A DNA stretch of 64,000 bases, from positions 12,998,205 to 13,062,204 of the forward strand of contig OY783197.1 of the NCBI GenBank assembly GCA_963678675.1, written 5' to 3'. The DNA is from Xiphydria camelus. Lineage: Eukaryota; Arthropoda; Insecta; Hymenoptera; Xiphydriidae. Within the stretch, counting starts at the first letter, position 1. The number at the start of each line of letters is the position of its first letter. The position numbers were made by a program, and so were the translations under genes. Below are positions 34,782 to 46,968 of the stretch, one piece after another. Under the pieces are notes generated by a model. The model saw nothing but the letters and a program-made list of their open reading frames with translations, did no database searches and was not told where the DNA came from.

Positions 34782-35330
34782 GACGTGCGCGAGTCCGATC
34801 TGATTTTTCGAACGGACAAACATTTCGCGGGTACGAATTTATATTTGCCCCGACGCTGTTGATTTTTTCTTCGAGAAATCAATGAATACGAGCGGCCGTT
34901 GAGTCACGGCGCACAAGCGTAAAGATGACCATACGGAACGACGGAGGCACTCTGAGAAACCCTTTTTTCAGCGACCCTTTAGTAATTGAATTCTATAGGT
35001 AGTGGCTGTGCACATCTCGATGGTGCAACCATATGTCGTGACGTCGACGCTACGGCTGTAACGATGTCTTCGTGAAGAGCACGCGAGGTATCCGAAATAT
35101 ATAAACATGAGTCTACGGAAAGTTATGAATACACGCAAAGACGTTCAAGTAGAATGGTTTAATACAAGTTTCTGTAGTAATAAAACTAAAGCGTCGGAAG
35201 AGAAATCATTGTGAATAAATCTTTCTTCCAATTCCAAGTTTTCCTAACATTCGAGCGAATTATAGTTATTTTCGTATCGTACAAAAGACGGACGAAATAA
35301 AGTGGAAATACAACCAATTATGTTAAATCT
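34782..35330 (+). other. Candidate 3' UTR of the CAS gene
   Basis: Non-coding sequence after the CAS stop. Canonical AATAAA hexamers lie at 35179-35184, 35214-35219 and 35296-35301, so transcript ends near 35.2-35.3 kb are likely. The UTR length is inferred only from these signals. Confidence 0.5.
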
Positions 35331-36160
35331 ATATTTATTGTAGTTTGTATTATACGATTATGACAAAACACTCGATCGATCGAATCAATTGTATACGACA
35401 CTCTGTCACCTTTAAGAAAAATATTGGCTCATTTTACCGATGCGTGTCGACGTGGTGTAATGTACGGTATTTGTAAACTATCGTATTAACGGTATATTGT
35501 TGACTGTAGCGGAACGTTTTGGCAGTAAGAGAGAAAAGTCATACAGATAAATTCTTTGTCGTTTGAGGAAATTATAAGAGTAGAATTGGTAGAAGAGGAG
35601 TAGGACAGAGACTTAATTTTTTTATTTACTTTTCAATTGTTGGAAGTGATCTCTCTCCTATTGGTTTAGTAGATTGGGAAGATTAGATAAAAGGCTTTAC
35701 TTTCTCCGCAAAATGTTGGATACTTAAAGCATCTTTCATCGCTATTAACTTGTGCTTATTAGCACCGAAGCAGGAAGATTTTCTTTAATTTAGCGGAGAA
35801 TCCTGCTAGAGGCCTACGATTATGAAATACAATACAAGGAACATTACTGCCAAAGCATATATAGGTATGAAATATATAAATATATTTCAGAAATGTAAAC
35901 GTGCGTCCGAGCGCTAAGTATACACAGGGATTTGTAGTCTTTATTTTAACTCACGCAGAAGTATTCACTACCGATTACGCGTTATTCACGTACATACGTA
36001 CCTACAGTTCGACTTTCATAACATTTGTACGTGAGTCAAAGTAAAACTATAGCCTCTAATTATATTCCCCCCTCGGACTGATAGTATATACGTATACGCG
36101 GGGTGTCCAACGAAATTCTGTGCTCTACCGCTCGATACGACCTAATAGGTAAATTTCTCC
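35331..36160. other. Intergenic DNA downstream of CAS
   Basis: AT-rich, with no recognisable frame or repeat pair. Confidence 0.45.
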
Positions 36161-36167
36161 ACTCTAA

Positions 36168-36286
36168 GGGCCGGTTTTACCAACACGGTATAAACGCGGT
36201 ACAGCGCTATACTGAGAATAACCAGCCTTATGGTTATTCTCAGTATAGCGGTATACCGCGTTTATACCTGTTGGTAAAACCGGCCC
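36168..36286. mobile_element. 119-bp PIF/Harbinger-type MITE, TAA duplication
   Basis: GGGCCGGTTTTACCAACACG is mirrored by the complement ending at 36286. TAA flanks both sides (36165-36167, 36287-36289). GGGCCGGTTT ends plus a TWA target are typical of Harbinger MITEs. Related arms occur at 57580-57672 and 61838-61930. Confidence 0.82.
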
Positions 36287-36289
36287 TAA

Positions 36290-38070
36290 AGCTATTTAAA
36301 TTCGTAGATAGGATACGATTGAGCCTAAAATTGATTTGTCAAATGACGTATTCTCATTGCATTAGATTAGAAAGATTAGAGAATAAATTCTTTCCAATGC
36401 TCTCCTATTGATCATACCTAAAACTAGGTACTACATATTATATTATAGTTTCTAACGTGCTGCACTGTCGACATTTTTAAGTGCACTTCATAAATCTAAT
36501 TTTTGATAAGGAATAAACTATTTTCCGCTAATACAACAGCCACGAGACACCCTGTTTATACATATATGGAAGCGTGTATATAAGTATATCGAAGTAAGAA
36601 TAAAAAATCATCGCGCCGAGTCATAAGATTGTAGTTAGTCTCGTACGTAAGGTCGAGAAAGATCTAATAATCATCTTCTGCGTAATAGAAAAGTAGAGAA
36701 ATGGAACATCAGTGACAGCCTTCAACCCAACATTTTCAGATCATAATTGATTTCATCCTTTCTGCGTTATCGCCCTTTTACCATACCCGGGATGTCAGCT
36801 TGAAGAAATTATTACGTCGGTCATATTCATTTGTTTAAACATCGTATTTCTACGTTGAAATGAATCATGTGAAGTATCTGCTATGCTGGCCAGTCATGTT
36901 TTTCATACTGTTTGAACGTCGCGCTTGTCTTGCGTGGCGGGGCCTGCTTACTCTGAATAGAAATGAAAGTTTTTTACATCTTTACAAATTGGTACGTTTA
37001 TTGGTTAAAACAAATAAATCAGTAGCCACATATCAAAAGGAATATTATTAACCCTTTCCCCCATAACTTTTCGTTTGGATCACTACAATTCTAAATTATT
37101 GCAGCAAGAGACGCCAGGAGTAAGATATACATGCACGCATATACACTGCTAGTGTCATTTATCTCGTTGCAATGCTCCACTATTATGGACTGCGACGAGG
37201 TTTTGCTCAAATGCAACTACCGACCGCGACTCGGTTCGATCCGGTGAACAGTGAATTCGCACATCGGGTCGCAATCCTTACTGTAAACGTGAAAATTCGG
37301 CGGGTTCCGAAAGAGCCGGCTCGATAGCCGGATGAAAAAGAGACAACCTGGCGAAGCGAACCGCGCCATATTTTTCCCGAGGACTCGGCCTCGAGATTAG
37401 CTGGACAGAAGGTTCCAAGTCGGTCGAAAATGGGAGCAGGTCTAAAAAGGAATCGAATGAATTACTCGGACTCGTTACTCACAAAAACTACTCTTTATTC
37501 ATTCTAACTTACATAGAGTCCGGTCTCGGGGAGGAGTTCCCGAGTCGAACGCAGATAAGGACGTGCAGGGCCGGGTCGCATTAACAGTTACGGGATAAAC
37601 GAACGGCCTGTGATGGATAACCATTTTTATCTTAATCCGTCAAAGCCGAATTAATTCTACATGTCGCCGATGTCAACACTTCGAATAGTGGCTACTGAGC
37701 AATGATACGTCAGCGCAGTTTTCAGTGGGCAAAGATTGATTCTCTGATGTATGTTGCACATTCTTAATCTAAAACGGATGCGATGAAATGATTAGCGTGG
37801 CATTTGAAAAGGAAAACGAAAAGGCGTGCGCGCTAATGCCATACTCGTATGATACCATAGAGCTTTGACGGGTTAAACTATTTTTTCGCCGAGAAGGCTG
37901 GGCTCGAACCTGCTGTATTAGAGCGAGCGGCTTACGAAACTACGGTTTCCCGAGCAAGAGAAGAATACGACCGATACCGAGAACTAGACCGGGAAAGCGC
38001 GAGACCAGAAAAGGCGTTCGCAGAAAACCGGCGAGTTCGACCTGTGCCTTCGGGGAGCCTCGGGGAGCCT
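36290..38070. other. Unclassified stretch, possible LTR or SINE debris on the - strand
   Basis: 36290-37100 is AT-rich with no gene. 37150-38060 is GC-richer. Read on the - strand it has TATAAAAG near 38080-38087, GAATGAATAAAGAG near 37490, and GGTTCGAGCC (a tRNA B-box match) at 37901-37910. This may be an LTR or tRNA-derived repeat, but I could not find matching ends. Confidence 0.3.
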
Positions 38071-38965
38071 TCAGGGAACTTTTATATTCACACGAGGTCT
38101 CAAGGTTAGTCCACCAGATACATCACGTTCAGAATCCAGTGGTTGATCAGCAGGTCCTTCACTGTTTGATTGATATGTAGGTTCTGCAACACCTTCTTTG
38201 AAAGACTGCGATTCATCCGATATAAGATCAGAGAATGGATCCACGAAGTGCATCACAGCCTCATGTTTAGGTTTTACTAATTGACTTCAATTGCGCCTGT
38301 ATTTACCACCATCAGTAGTGGCCACGATGAATGAATGAGGAGCCTCAAGCTTACTGGTCACTTTAGCAAGTTCCACTGTATTACCTCGTTTCAGCAAAAC
38401 CCTATCACCAACGTTCAGTTCAGGTAGGTTACGAGCAGACCTGTCATAGTATAATTTTTTAATTGCTTGTTTTGTTTGTAACTCGCCTTGAACACCGATT
38501 GGTACCTTTGGTATAAGTCTGCTACTAAGTACTGACTGGTATTTTTGTACGCAGTCTACGTCCCATATACAGCTGGGCTGGACTGACACTCATGCCCTTG
38601 ACTGGAGTATTCCTATAATCAAGCAGCATGATACCTAAATCCGCTCTTCCGGCTGATGCTCTTCGTAGAATATTCTTTGCAATTTGCACAGCTCTCTCAG
38701 CTATGCCGTTAGACTGTGGATACCTCGGGCTAGAGGTTGTGAGGACAATATCCCATTGCATAACAAAAGTCTCGAACTCCAAACTTCCAAACGGCATGTT
38801 GTCTGATACTAACTCCTTTGGGATTCCAAACCTCGAGAACACTTCTTTAAGCTGATTTATTACTTCTCCTGATGCCTTTCTCTGCATTGGTAATAACCCC
38901 AGCCACTTCGAATAATAATCTATTACCACAGAGTACGTAGCACCAGCAAAGTCCTGAACATCCAT
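38071..38965 (-). pseudogene. gypsy integrase core and tail, broken
   Basis: Frame 38965-38525 has the DDE residues in YSVVIDYYSKWL, LVSDNMPFG and GIAERAVQIAKNIL. Frame 38589-38287 has the C-terminal chromatin/DNA-binding region (ELNVGDRVLLKRGNTVELAK). Frame 38256-38071 is the acidic tail ending TLRPRVNIKVP. Two frameshifts separate them. The HHCC finger segment at 38966-39085 is out of frame. Confidence 0.8.
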
Positions 38966-39084
38966 ACCGACTTTACATCAGGGTTTCGAAGGAATTTCGT
39001 GTAATATTAAGGGCTCTTTGCCTTGACTCGATCGAAACTACTGACACACAGTGCAAGCCGAAACCATTCGCTCAATCTGCTGAG

Positions 39085-39954
39085 TCAGCCCAGGTCAGAA
39101 GAGCAAACTCCTAGCATTTTCTTCTTACACTTTTCTTCCCCAAGATGTCCTTCATGCAGAATCCTGAGTATCTCAGGCCTCAGAATACCGGAAACCAACA
39201 ATCTATCCTCCACAAATACCATGCCATCCTCCACCGAGATATCGTGGCGATAATTCCAATAAGGTTGCACGCAAACAGGAACATTCCGCACATACTCTGG
39301 CCATTTATCCTGATGATACTGAATGATCTTTTGAAGAATCTCATCTCGTTCAGTTGCTTCCTGTACAGTTCTCCTCTTCTCCTTAATTATTGCTAAATAT
39401 TTACTGACAGAATGCACTACATCACCCACTCGATCGTCTTCTCTCACAGGATCCCGTAGAAAAGCTCTGGAGAGTGTATCAGCTAAGAACATCTCTTTCC
39501 CAGGCACGTATTGGATTGTTGGCTGATATTTTATGACCTTAAGAAACAATCTTCCAGATACCTTGTTGATATCCTTCTTGACAATAGTCACCAGCGGTTT
39601 GTGATCTGTGTGTACTATTACTGGTTGTGCATATACATACTGCCGAAAATGTTCCAGAACAAAAACAATTGCCAAGAGCTCTTTCTCGATCGGAGCATAC
39701 CTCTGTTCCGTTTCTATGAGAGATCTCGACGCGTAAGCGATGGGATAACCATCTTGAACAAGCGCAGCCCCTAATCCATCCTTTGAAGCATCAGTTTGAA
39801 CCACCACTGGCCTGTTCACATCATAATACGCCAAGACTGGTGCTGAAGTTAATTTCTTCTTCAAAGTCTCTATCGCCTCCTGTTGCTCAGAGTCCCACAT
39901 CCATTCAATATCCCCTTTTAATAATTTTCTGAGAGGTGCGTTGACAACTGACAT
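39085..39954 (-). pseudogene. gypsy RNase H and integrase N-terminus
   Basis: The longest surviving gypsy frame (289 codons). RNase H residues visible: Asp in VQTDASKDGLGAALVQDG, Glu in PIEKELLAIVF, Asp in VIVHTDHKPL, Asp in FLADTLSR. It then continues to the linker before the integrase zinc finger (ILRILHEGHLGEEKCKKKM), where the frame is lost at ~39085. Confidence 0.85.
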
Positions 39955-40003
39955 ATTGGGAATGTATCTAGAGCCAGATAATTAACCATACCCAGAAACC
40001 TTC

Positions 40004-40532
40004 TCAATTCTTCTTTATTCTGTGGTCGTCCATGTTGATTATAGCCCTCACTTTGCTTGGGTCTAACTTTAATCCATTCTTAGAGATAATATGGCCCATA
40101 TAAGAAACTTCCTCCATTCTCAGCTTCATTTTCTTTTTGTTGAATTTAACATTGTTCACTTTTGCTTTTTGAAGCACTTTTCTCAGTATTTTATCATGTT
40201 CCGCCTCAGTCTCGGCTGCAATAATCAAATCATCAACGACGACAGATACTCCTTCGATATCTCCAAACGTCTGAATCACACATTTCTGAAATACTTTTGG
40301 TGATGAACATAAACCGAAAGGCAGTCTGAGGGATTTTTATCTACCGAAAGGTGTATTGAAAGTACATAAATCTGTACTCTCTCTTCTCATCAAATTTCAC
40401 CTGCCAGAATTCATCACGCATATCCAAGACTGAAGAACCTTTCTTGCCATTCATATTGACAGCTATATCTTCAGCTGTGTACATCTTGAAGTGTTCTCTT
40501 ATAACGTACTCATTCAAATCGTGAGGGTTCAC
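40004..40532 (-). pseudogene. gypsy reverse transcriptase, palm region, broken
   Basis: Frame 40532-40341 has SSVLDMRDEFWQVKFDEKRE. Frame 40279-40004 has VSVVVDDLIIAAETEAEHD, the VDD form of the YxDD catalytic motif, then VSYMGHIISKNGLKLDPSK. They are separated by a frameshift near 40290-40340. A third break precedes RNase H. Confidence 0.8.
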
Positions 40533-40583
40533 ACAGAGACGCAGAGACCTATTCTTTTTCTCGACGATGACAAGGCTGTTTAC

Positions 40584-41375
40584 TCACTCTGTCGGATGAT
40601 CTACTTTGGCAATTACACCTTGTTTCTCCAACTCTTCTAATGTACTCCTCAACTTCGGCTGTAGTGCAAATGGTACTTTCCTGGGAGCATGTAGTACTGG
40701 TGTTGCACCAGGCATCAACTTTATACTATACTTTAAAGGCAACGACCCCGGTCCAGTGAAAACATCAGCAAGCTCAGTTTCTACCGATTCTCTGAGCTTA
40801 TTTATTCCAACTGCATCAACTCTTTTCACCAAAATCAACTCGACACATCCTTCGAGTCCCAACAACGGGACTGAATCAATATCAACAACCATAAATTTCA
40901 ATGTTTTGCTAGTTTCGTGATCTCGTTCGCAAACTACATTCACCTCAGCAACAGGCTTCAATGTAAATTCCCCATACGAAGTCAACAGTGTTTTTATTTC
41001 CTCCATATTAACCTTTAAATCATTCAAGATTTGTTTAGTGATAATGTTCACTTCTGCTCCAGTGTTTAGCTTAAATTTTACACGCTTCCTTTTAATTTTG
41101 ACATCCACAAACCAAGATTTTTCGTTTCTTTTCTTGGTTTTTGAAACTTCAGATACAAAAAACCTATCAACCTCGAAATCGTCTTCATCAATCGACACAG
41201 GCAGATTGTATGGATCAGGTGGCATTTCTGTTACTTCATGTATGCGATTTTTCTTACATGCTTTTGAAAAATGATTTAAACCCTTATAAGCATTGCACGT
41301 TTGTCCATATGCCGGATATTTCCCTGATAAATATGTATACCCACAAAATCTGCACACAGTTTTTTTACTCTGCAC
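40584..41375 (-). pseudogene. gypsy zinc knuckles, protease and start of reverse transcriptase
   Basis: Residues 8-40 carry two degenerate CCHC knuckles; at residue 30 a Tyr stands where the Cys of CNAC would be. The aspartic-protease site reads FKLNTGAEVN, with Asn104 (codon 41066-41064) replacing the catalytic Asp of DTGA, so this protease would be inactive. The frame then reads into the RT start (VPFALQPKLRSTLEELEKQG) and stops being continuous near 40584. Confidence 0.8.
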
Positions 41376-41420
41376 AGCTGTATACTGAACTCGCTCTTCT
41401 TCAGTATTTTTCTTTGGTTT

Positions 41421-42135
41421 CTAATTGTTTTTAACCGCGTTTACTTCAATTGTTTCTTGGATCACTTTGACTTGTTTCTCGCTGATCTCATTCACTCTAC
41501 ACACCTCCATGGCTTTTGTTAACGTAATATCCGTTTCTCTCAACAATCTTCTTTGCAAAACTGCATCTCTGATGCCACAAATAACTCTGTCACGAGTCAA
41601 ACTATCTTTCTGCGGTCCAAATTCACACATCGCTGCAGCTATTCATAATATGGCCAAAAATGTATCAAAATTTTCGCTCTCCTTTTCAGTAATTTGAAAA
41701 AATTTAATCTTTCAACTGTCTGATTCACTTTAGGTAAACAATAGTCGTCGAACTTTTTTAACACGTCATCCAAACATCCTCCTTCTCGCCTTCAGTTAAT
41801 ACAAATGTATGAAAGATCTCTGAAACATCCTCTCCCAATAAATTCGTCAAAATGGCGACGCGTCTTTTGTCGGTCACTGTCTTGTCGTTCAATCTGATAG
41901 CTTCAAGATAATTCGTAAAACTGCGTTTCCAGCTCTTCCATAATATAATATGCAAATCACTTGATCCTTTTAGATCCAGGGGCGGCGGTGGTCTTAGTGA
42001 CCCATCAAGTCCAATTTTCGACGTCATTATATCGTAAACACTATTAATAATAATCTCTGGTGGGAGCTCATACTGATTACCCACGTTTTCTTCACCGTTA
42101 GCGTCTATAAAACTGTCGTCTTCTCCACTGCTCAT
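41421..42135 (-). pseudogene. gypsy gag-like region, broken
   Basis: Frame 42135-41758 begins MSSGEDDSFIDANGEENVG and has WKSWKRSFTNYLEA, the typical gag helix region. Frame 41630-41421 continues with SLTRDRVICGIRDAVLQRRL. They are separated by a frameshift and stop near 41640-41760. The gag would form the particle core. No further function is expected from this copy. Confidence 0.7.
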
Positions 42136-42191
42136 CTATTTTCTTCAGTCTTCCTTGTATTGATAAGACGCTAGCTTTACTTCTGACACCA

Positions 42192-42379
42192 TGTGACAAC
42201 TTGTTTAATTAGTAAAAGTGATGTTTATTGATACTTTAATAATTAGATTATATTTTACCTGTCATGTGATTCGCGCATCACGATTGACTTCAACTGTGTA
42301 TATTCTAAAGGGTGGATTCTCTAGTCCCAAACACGCTAGTGCCCTACTCTGGCCTCACTCTACTTTATCATATGTCACA
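42192..42379 (-). repeat. 5' LTR of the gypsy element
   Basis: 188 bp, TGTGACAAC at the low end and TGTCACA at the high end, so on the - strand it runs TGTGACA...TTGTCACA. A polyadenylation signal (TCAATAAACAT on the - strand, ~42225) lies near its end. Directly downstream TGGTGTCAGAAGTAAAG (42191-42175) fits a tRNA primer-binding site. Confidence 0.75.
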
Positions 42380-43243
42380 GACCCTGTACAGTTCCCCTGG
42401 ACGGCTATTCTGTAATTCCGGGGAGAGTGAGCGTACCTGGACGGCTATTCTATAACTGAGTGAAAGCCTGTTCCCGTGAGAAGTGGGCGGAGTTCACTGG
42501 AAAAGTAAGGAGACTCCTAGTCGCTATTCTCTAACCGCGGGAGTACGAAAATCGGGTGAACGTAGTTCCCGGGAGAATCGGTCTGCTCGGTCGGTCTGGT
42601 CGGGACGGCGATTCTAACCTATGTATCTACTTCTGTGACAGTGTGCCGCAGTTTACAGTTGGTTAATTTGCGTGTTCCAACAAACGATACACAGTAGTCC
42701 GGCGATCTAAGCAAACGCGGTAAATTTGTGTCTTAGTTATAAAAAGATATACTTGTATATAAGAACATTTTCCAGAGGTGCTAATAGGAAAAGTAGTTCG
42801 AAAAAATAATTTAACAAAAAGCACATTTCCCTAATGCTTACAATAAAAGTCAAAAGCAGCTTAATAATTAAAAAAGATATAGGTATTATATTGGTACCTA
42901 GTATTATTCCAAAATATGCATCCTTGAAAACGTACACTTATAAAAACGTACCTGAAACCAAGCAAATTGTTTTAAATAGAGAAAACTGATTTCGTAACAA
43001 TAAGACTGCGAAACCGTAAAAATTAAATACATTAAAATGGGACAAGAATGGCATGTAAAATGTTATATAATAATCAAGAGCATGCTTCAAACTATAACTT
43101 AAACCAAAAAATGTACGTATCTGAACTTAGCATCATAGTAAACAGTTATGAATTAATATGGACTTTTGACCTATTTCAGAACCACTGTGCGATGGTCGGA
43201 ATTCTGATTAACGATCCTTAGTAATTAGTATCACCGCGATATA

Positions 43244-43674
43244 CATGGTGTAACAGAGTAAGTGTTACAACGTGAAACTGTAGATTCCTTATGAAAGAAG
43301 AAAAAGATTTTTCCTCTTACAAAAATGTTCTGCAGGCTGTCGTTTTCGATATAAGGTAAAACAGGGTGAGTTGGCGAATGGAGTTGGCCCCTCGTTTCTA
43401 TGGAAAGAAATGGAAACGAGGGGTCGACTTCATTCGCCAACTCACCCCGTTTTACCTTATTTAAACCACGAACTACTTGTTATTAGGTGTCAACACTCAA
43501 ATCTGATAAAAATGGTTCGAGGTTTAAAGAAAAACGATTTTTTTTTCAAAACTTTGACATCCTGTATATCGAAAACGAAAGCCCGCAGAACATTTTTGTA
43601 AGAGGAAAAATCTTTTTCTTTTTTCACAAGGAATCTACAGTTTCACGTTGTAACACTTACTCTGTTACACCCTG
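43244..43674. mobile_element. 431-bp CAGGGTGTAACAGAG MITE in the inner copy
   Basis: Ends ...TGGTGTAACAGAGTAAGTG (first bases mutated) and CACTTACTCTGTTACACCCTG. TA flanks. A palindrome (43352-43460, AAGGTAAAACAGGGTGAGTT arms) sits in its middle, with AACGAGGGG-type inner arms. The orthologous insertion is at 47407-47837, so it predates the split of the two copies. Confidence 0.82.
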
Positions 43675-43880
43675 TATATAACTCGTTCACCAAAGCCCGT
43701 ATAACCTCTTCAAGGGTTACTTTATTTTATAGCGGTAAATTCGAATATTCTATACTAATTTAGGACTGCTATTCTAACGAGAGATAATGAGCGGAGAAAC
43801 TGTTAATTTATAACCTACCGTCAAGTATTAACCATCCTGTCTAATTCAAAGCGCATTTAGTTTATTCTCTCTTAACTCTG

Positions 43881-44114
43881 CTATCGGTCGCTGTTCCGTC
43901 TCGCGATAAACGGAATTCGACACAATGCTTCGAACCGTTTAATAGTATCACAGTCAGAAATACCTCGCAAATCTATAGCTACTCTCGGATCGGAATCTAC
44001 GAAACGGAACGGGGTATTTTTCGGCGAATCTAGGCTGCACGTGCGCTCGCAGTCCCGCACCATGCTCGGGAAGGGGTAATTACCGACCGCATCGGAAGAA
44101 GCCATTTCCCACAA
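43881..44114 (-). CDS. 77-codon ORF shared by both copies (inner)
   Basis: The frame (first ATG three codons in) reads MASSDAVGNYPFPSMVRDCE through RFVDSDPRVAIDLRGISDCD to RRNSDR. The same protein is encoded without change at 46969-47202. It sits in the single-copy centre of the element, in GC-rich sequence. No family is recognised, and no hydrophobic segment or metal-binding cluster is obvious. It may be chance or a small element protein; the identity could simply reflect the age of the copies. Confidence 0.3.
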   Translation of the reverse strand: MWEMASSDAVGNYPFPSMVRDCERTCSLDSPKNTPFRFVDSDPRVAIDLRGISDCDTIKRFEALCRIPFIARRNSDR

Positions 44115-46968
44115 TACCGATTGTAATAGATACCGCTATACTTAGAATAATAAATCAGCTTTATAAAGGGAAGACAAGACGAATCTAATAGATGGCCGGT
44201 CGAATTAACTTAATACCTGGCTTATCCAGGTACAAAGAATCGAACCGTCATTCGATGCAACATAACTCCTTTTATGGCCAGGGACGAGCAACGACATCCT
44301 TGCCCACTCGAAAAATACAGTGGGGTAAAAAGTATTCATACACCACGGTGAGGTACCGTTGAACTATGATTCACTTGCAAATAATTGAAAATTGAAATAA
44401 ATTAATATCTATATTGGCATCAAAATATAGCTTGTACTGTCACCTCTTTCAAATTATATATATTTTATTGAAGAAAAAATATCGGGCTTCTGTCGGTAGC
44501 TGAGCCGCGTCAAAGGAGTTTCCAGCACGAGCGATCGTGTGCTTCTCCAGAATATGGATCAAAGTACCTCAAGTACTGCTATGGACATGCCACAGCTGGT
44601 TATTTCAACTATTCCTAGGTGTTGCATATATATCGATGGCGAGAAAGATTTTTCTTCTTTCATAAGGAATCTACAGTTTCACGTTGTAACACTTACTCTG
44701 TTACACCCTGTATATCGCGGTGATACTAATTACTAAGGATCGTTAATCAGAATTCTGACCATCGCACAGTGGTTCTGAAATAGGTCAAAAGTCCATAATA
44801 TTCATAACTGCTTACTATGATGCTAAGTTCAGATACGTACATTTTTTGGTTTAAGTTATAGTTTGAAGCATGCCCTTGATTATTATATAACATGTTACAT
44901 GCCATTCTTGTCCTATTTTAATGTATTGAATTTTTACGGTTTCGCAGTCTTATTGTTACGAAATTAGTTTTCTCTATTTAAAACAATTTGCTTGGTTTCA
45001 GGTACGTTTTATAAGTGTACGTGTTTTCAAGGATGCATATTTTGGAATAATACTAGGTACCAGTATAATACCTATATCTTTTTTAATTATTAAGCTGCTT
45101 TTGACTTTTATTGTAAGCATTAGGGAAATGTGCTTTTTGTTAAATTATTTTTTCCAACTACTTTTCCTATTACCACCTCTGGAAAAAGTTCTTATATATA
45201 AGTATGTTTTTGAATTATTTTATATCATTTAATAATGAATGTTTCAGTTTAATATATTTTTTTATTATGTTCCATTTACGTTATCATAGTAGAATAAATA
45301 TATGGTTAATTTTTGGTCTTTTATTTTAACAGTATATCTTTATAACTAAGACATAAATTTACATCGCACAAATCAGTTATGTAACTCATTAATATACTCA
45401 TGATCGCGTTTGCTTAGATCGCCGGACCACTGTGTATCGTTTGTTGGAACACGCAAATTAACAAACTGTAAACTGCGGCACGCTGGCGCAGAAGTAGGTA
45501 GGCTAGAGTCGCCGTTCTCCCGGGGAGCAGGCTGCTTCTCACGGTCTTGACCAGTAGAAGTAAGTTCACCCGTTTTCGTGAAACGCGCGCGCGATGGGAG
45601 CGCTTCTGCAGTTACAGAATAGTGATTCCTTCACTCTCCTTGCTTTTTCAGTGAACATCGCCCGCTCCTCACTTAGAGAATAGCTGTTTAGGTACACGTT
45701 TCAACGGTCGGGCATGAGCTGGGCGAGGGAAGCTCTCACCCGTGGAACGGTCACTTCCCAGGTACGCTCACTCTCCCCGGAATTACAGAATAGCCGTCCT
45801 GGGAAGTGACCGTTCCACGGGTGAGAGCTTCCCTCGCCCAGCTCATGCCCGACCGTTGAAACGTGTACCTAAACAGCTATTCTCTAAGTGAGGAGCGGGC
45901 GATGTTCACTGAAAAAGCAAGGAGAGTGAAGGAATCACTATTCTGTAACTGCGGAAGTGCTCCCATCACACGAAAACGGGTGAACTTACTTCTACTGGTC
46001 AAGACCGTGAGAAGCAGCCTGCTCCCCGGGAGAACGGCGACTCTAGCCTACCTACTTCTGCGCCTGTGCAGCGTGCCGCAGTTTACAGTTTGTTAATTTG
46101 CGTGTTCCAACAAACGATACACAGTGGTCCGGCGATCTAAGCAAACGCGATCATGAGTATATTAATGAGTTACATAACTGATTTGTGCGATGTAAATTTA
46201 TGTCTTAGTTATAAAGATATACTGTTAAAATAAAAGACCAAAAATTAACCATATATTTATTCTACTATGATAACGTAAATGGAACATAATAAAAAAATAT
46301 ATTAAACTGAAACATTCATTATTAAATGATATAAAATAATTCAAAAACATACTTATATATAAGAACTTTTTCCAGAGGTGGTAATAGGAAAAGTAGTTGG
46401 AAAAAATAATTTAACAAAAAGCACATTTCCCTAATGCTTACAATAAAAGTCAAAAGCAGCTTAATAATTAAAAAAGATATAGGTATTATACTGGTACCTA
46501 GTATTATTCCAAAATATGCATCCTTGAAAACGTACACTTATAAAACGTACCTGAAACCAAGCAAATTGTTTTAAATAGAGAAAACTGATTTCGTAACAAT
46601 AAGACTGCGAAACCGTAAAAATTCAATACATTAAAATAGGACAAGAATGGTGACAGTACAAGCTATATTTTGATGCCAATAGATATTAATTTATTTCAAT
46701 TATTTGCAAGTGAATCATAGTTCAACGGTACCTCACCGTGGTGTATGAATACTTTTTACCCCACTGTATTTTTCGAGTGGGCAAGGATGTCGTTGCTCGT
46801 CCCTGGCCATAAAAGGAGTATGTTGCATCGAATGACGGTTCGATTCTTTGTACCTGGATAAGCCAGGTATTAAGTTAATCCGACCGGCCATCTATTAGAT
46901 TCGTCTTGTCTTCCCTTTACAAAGCTGATTTATTATTCTAAGTATAGCGGTATCTATTACAATAGGTA

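Larger units (their letters stand above)
38071..42379 (-). mobile_element. Ty3/gypsy LTR retrotransposon, decayed, 3' LTR missing
   Basis: Order on the - strand: LTR (42379-42192), primer-binding region, gag-like ORF, zinc knuckles, protease, reverse transcriptase, RNase H, integrase. This is the Ty3/gypsy order. Reading is interrupted by several stops and frameshifts. The integrase tail ends at ~38071 and no copy of the LTR follows on the left, so the 3' end is truncated or replaced. Confidence 0.85.
42451..45797 (+). mobile_element. Inner copy of the same element, opposite orientation, CCTGG duplication
   Basis: 3347 bp. The ends are ACGGCTATTCTATAACTGAG (42451) and, inverted, ACGGCTATTCTGTAATTCC (ending 45797). 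Perfect 5-bp CCTGG flanks lie at 42446-42450 and 45798-45802. Subterminal arms 42640-43240 and 44660-45490 are inverted copies (GTTAATTTGCGTGTTCCAAC, GGTACCTAGTATTATTCC), so the element has long inverted repeats. No transposase was recognised. The TIR and TSD do not match a superfamily I can name. Confidence 0.82.

Noticed and set aside
37880..37945. Functional tRNA gene on the - strand
   Set aside because: Only a B-box match (GGTTCGAGCC) is seen; no A-box or cloverleaf.
43231..43601. Mirror-image frames in both palindrome arms (also 47480-47850)
   Set aside because: They translate the palindromic MITE and its internal hairpin; symmetry explains the conservation.
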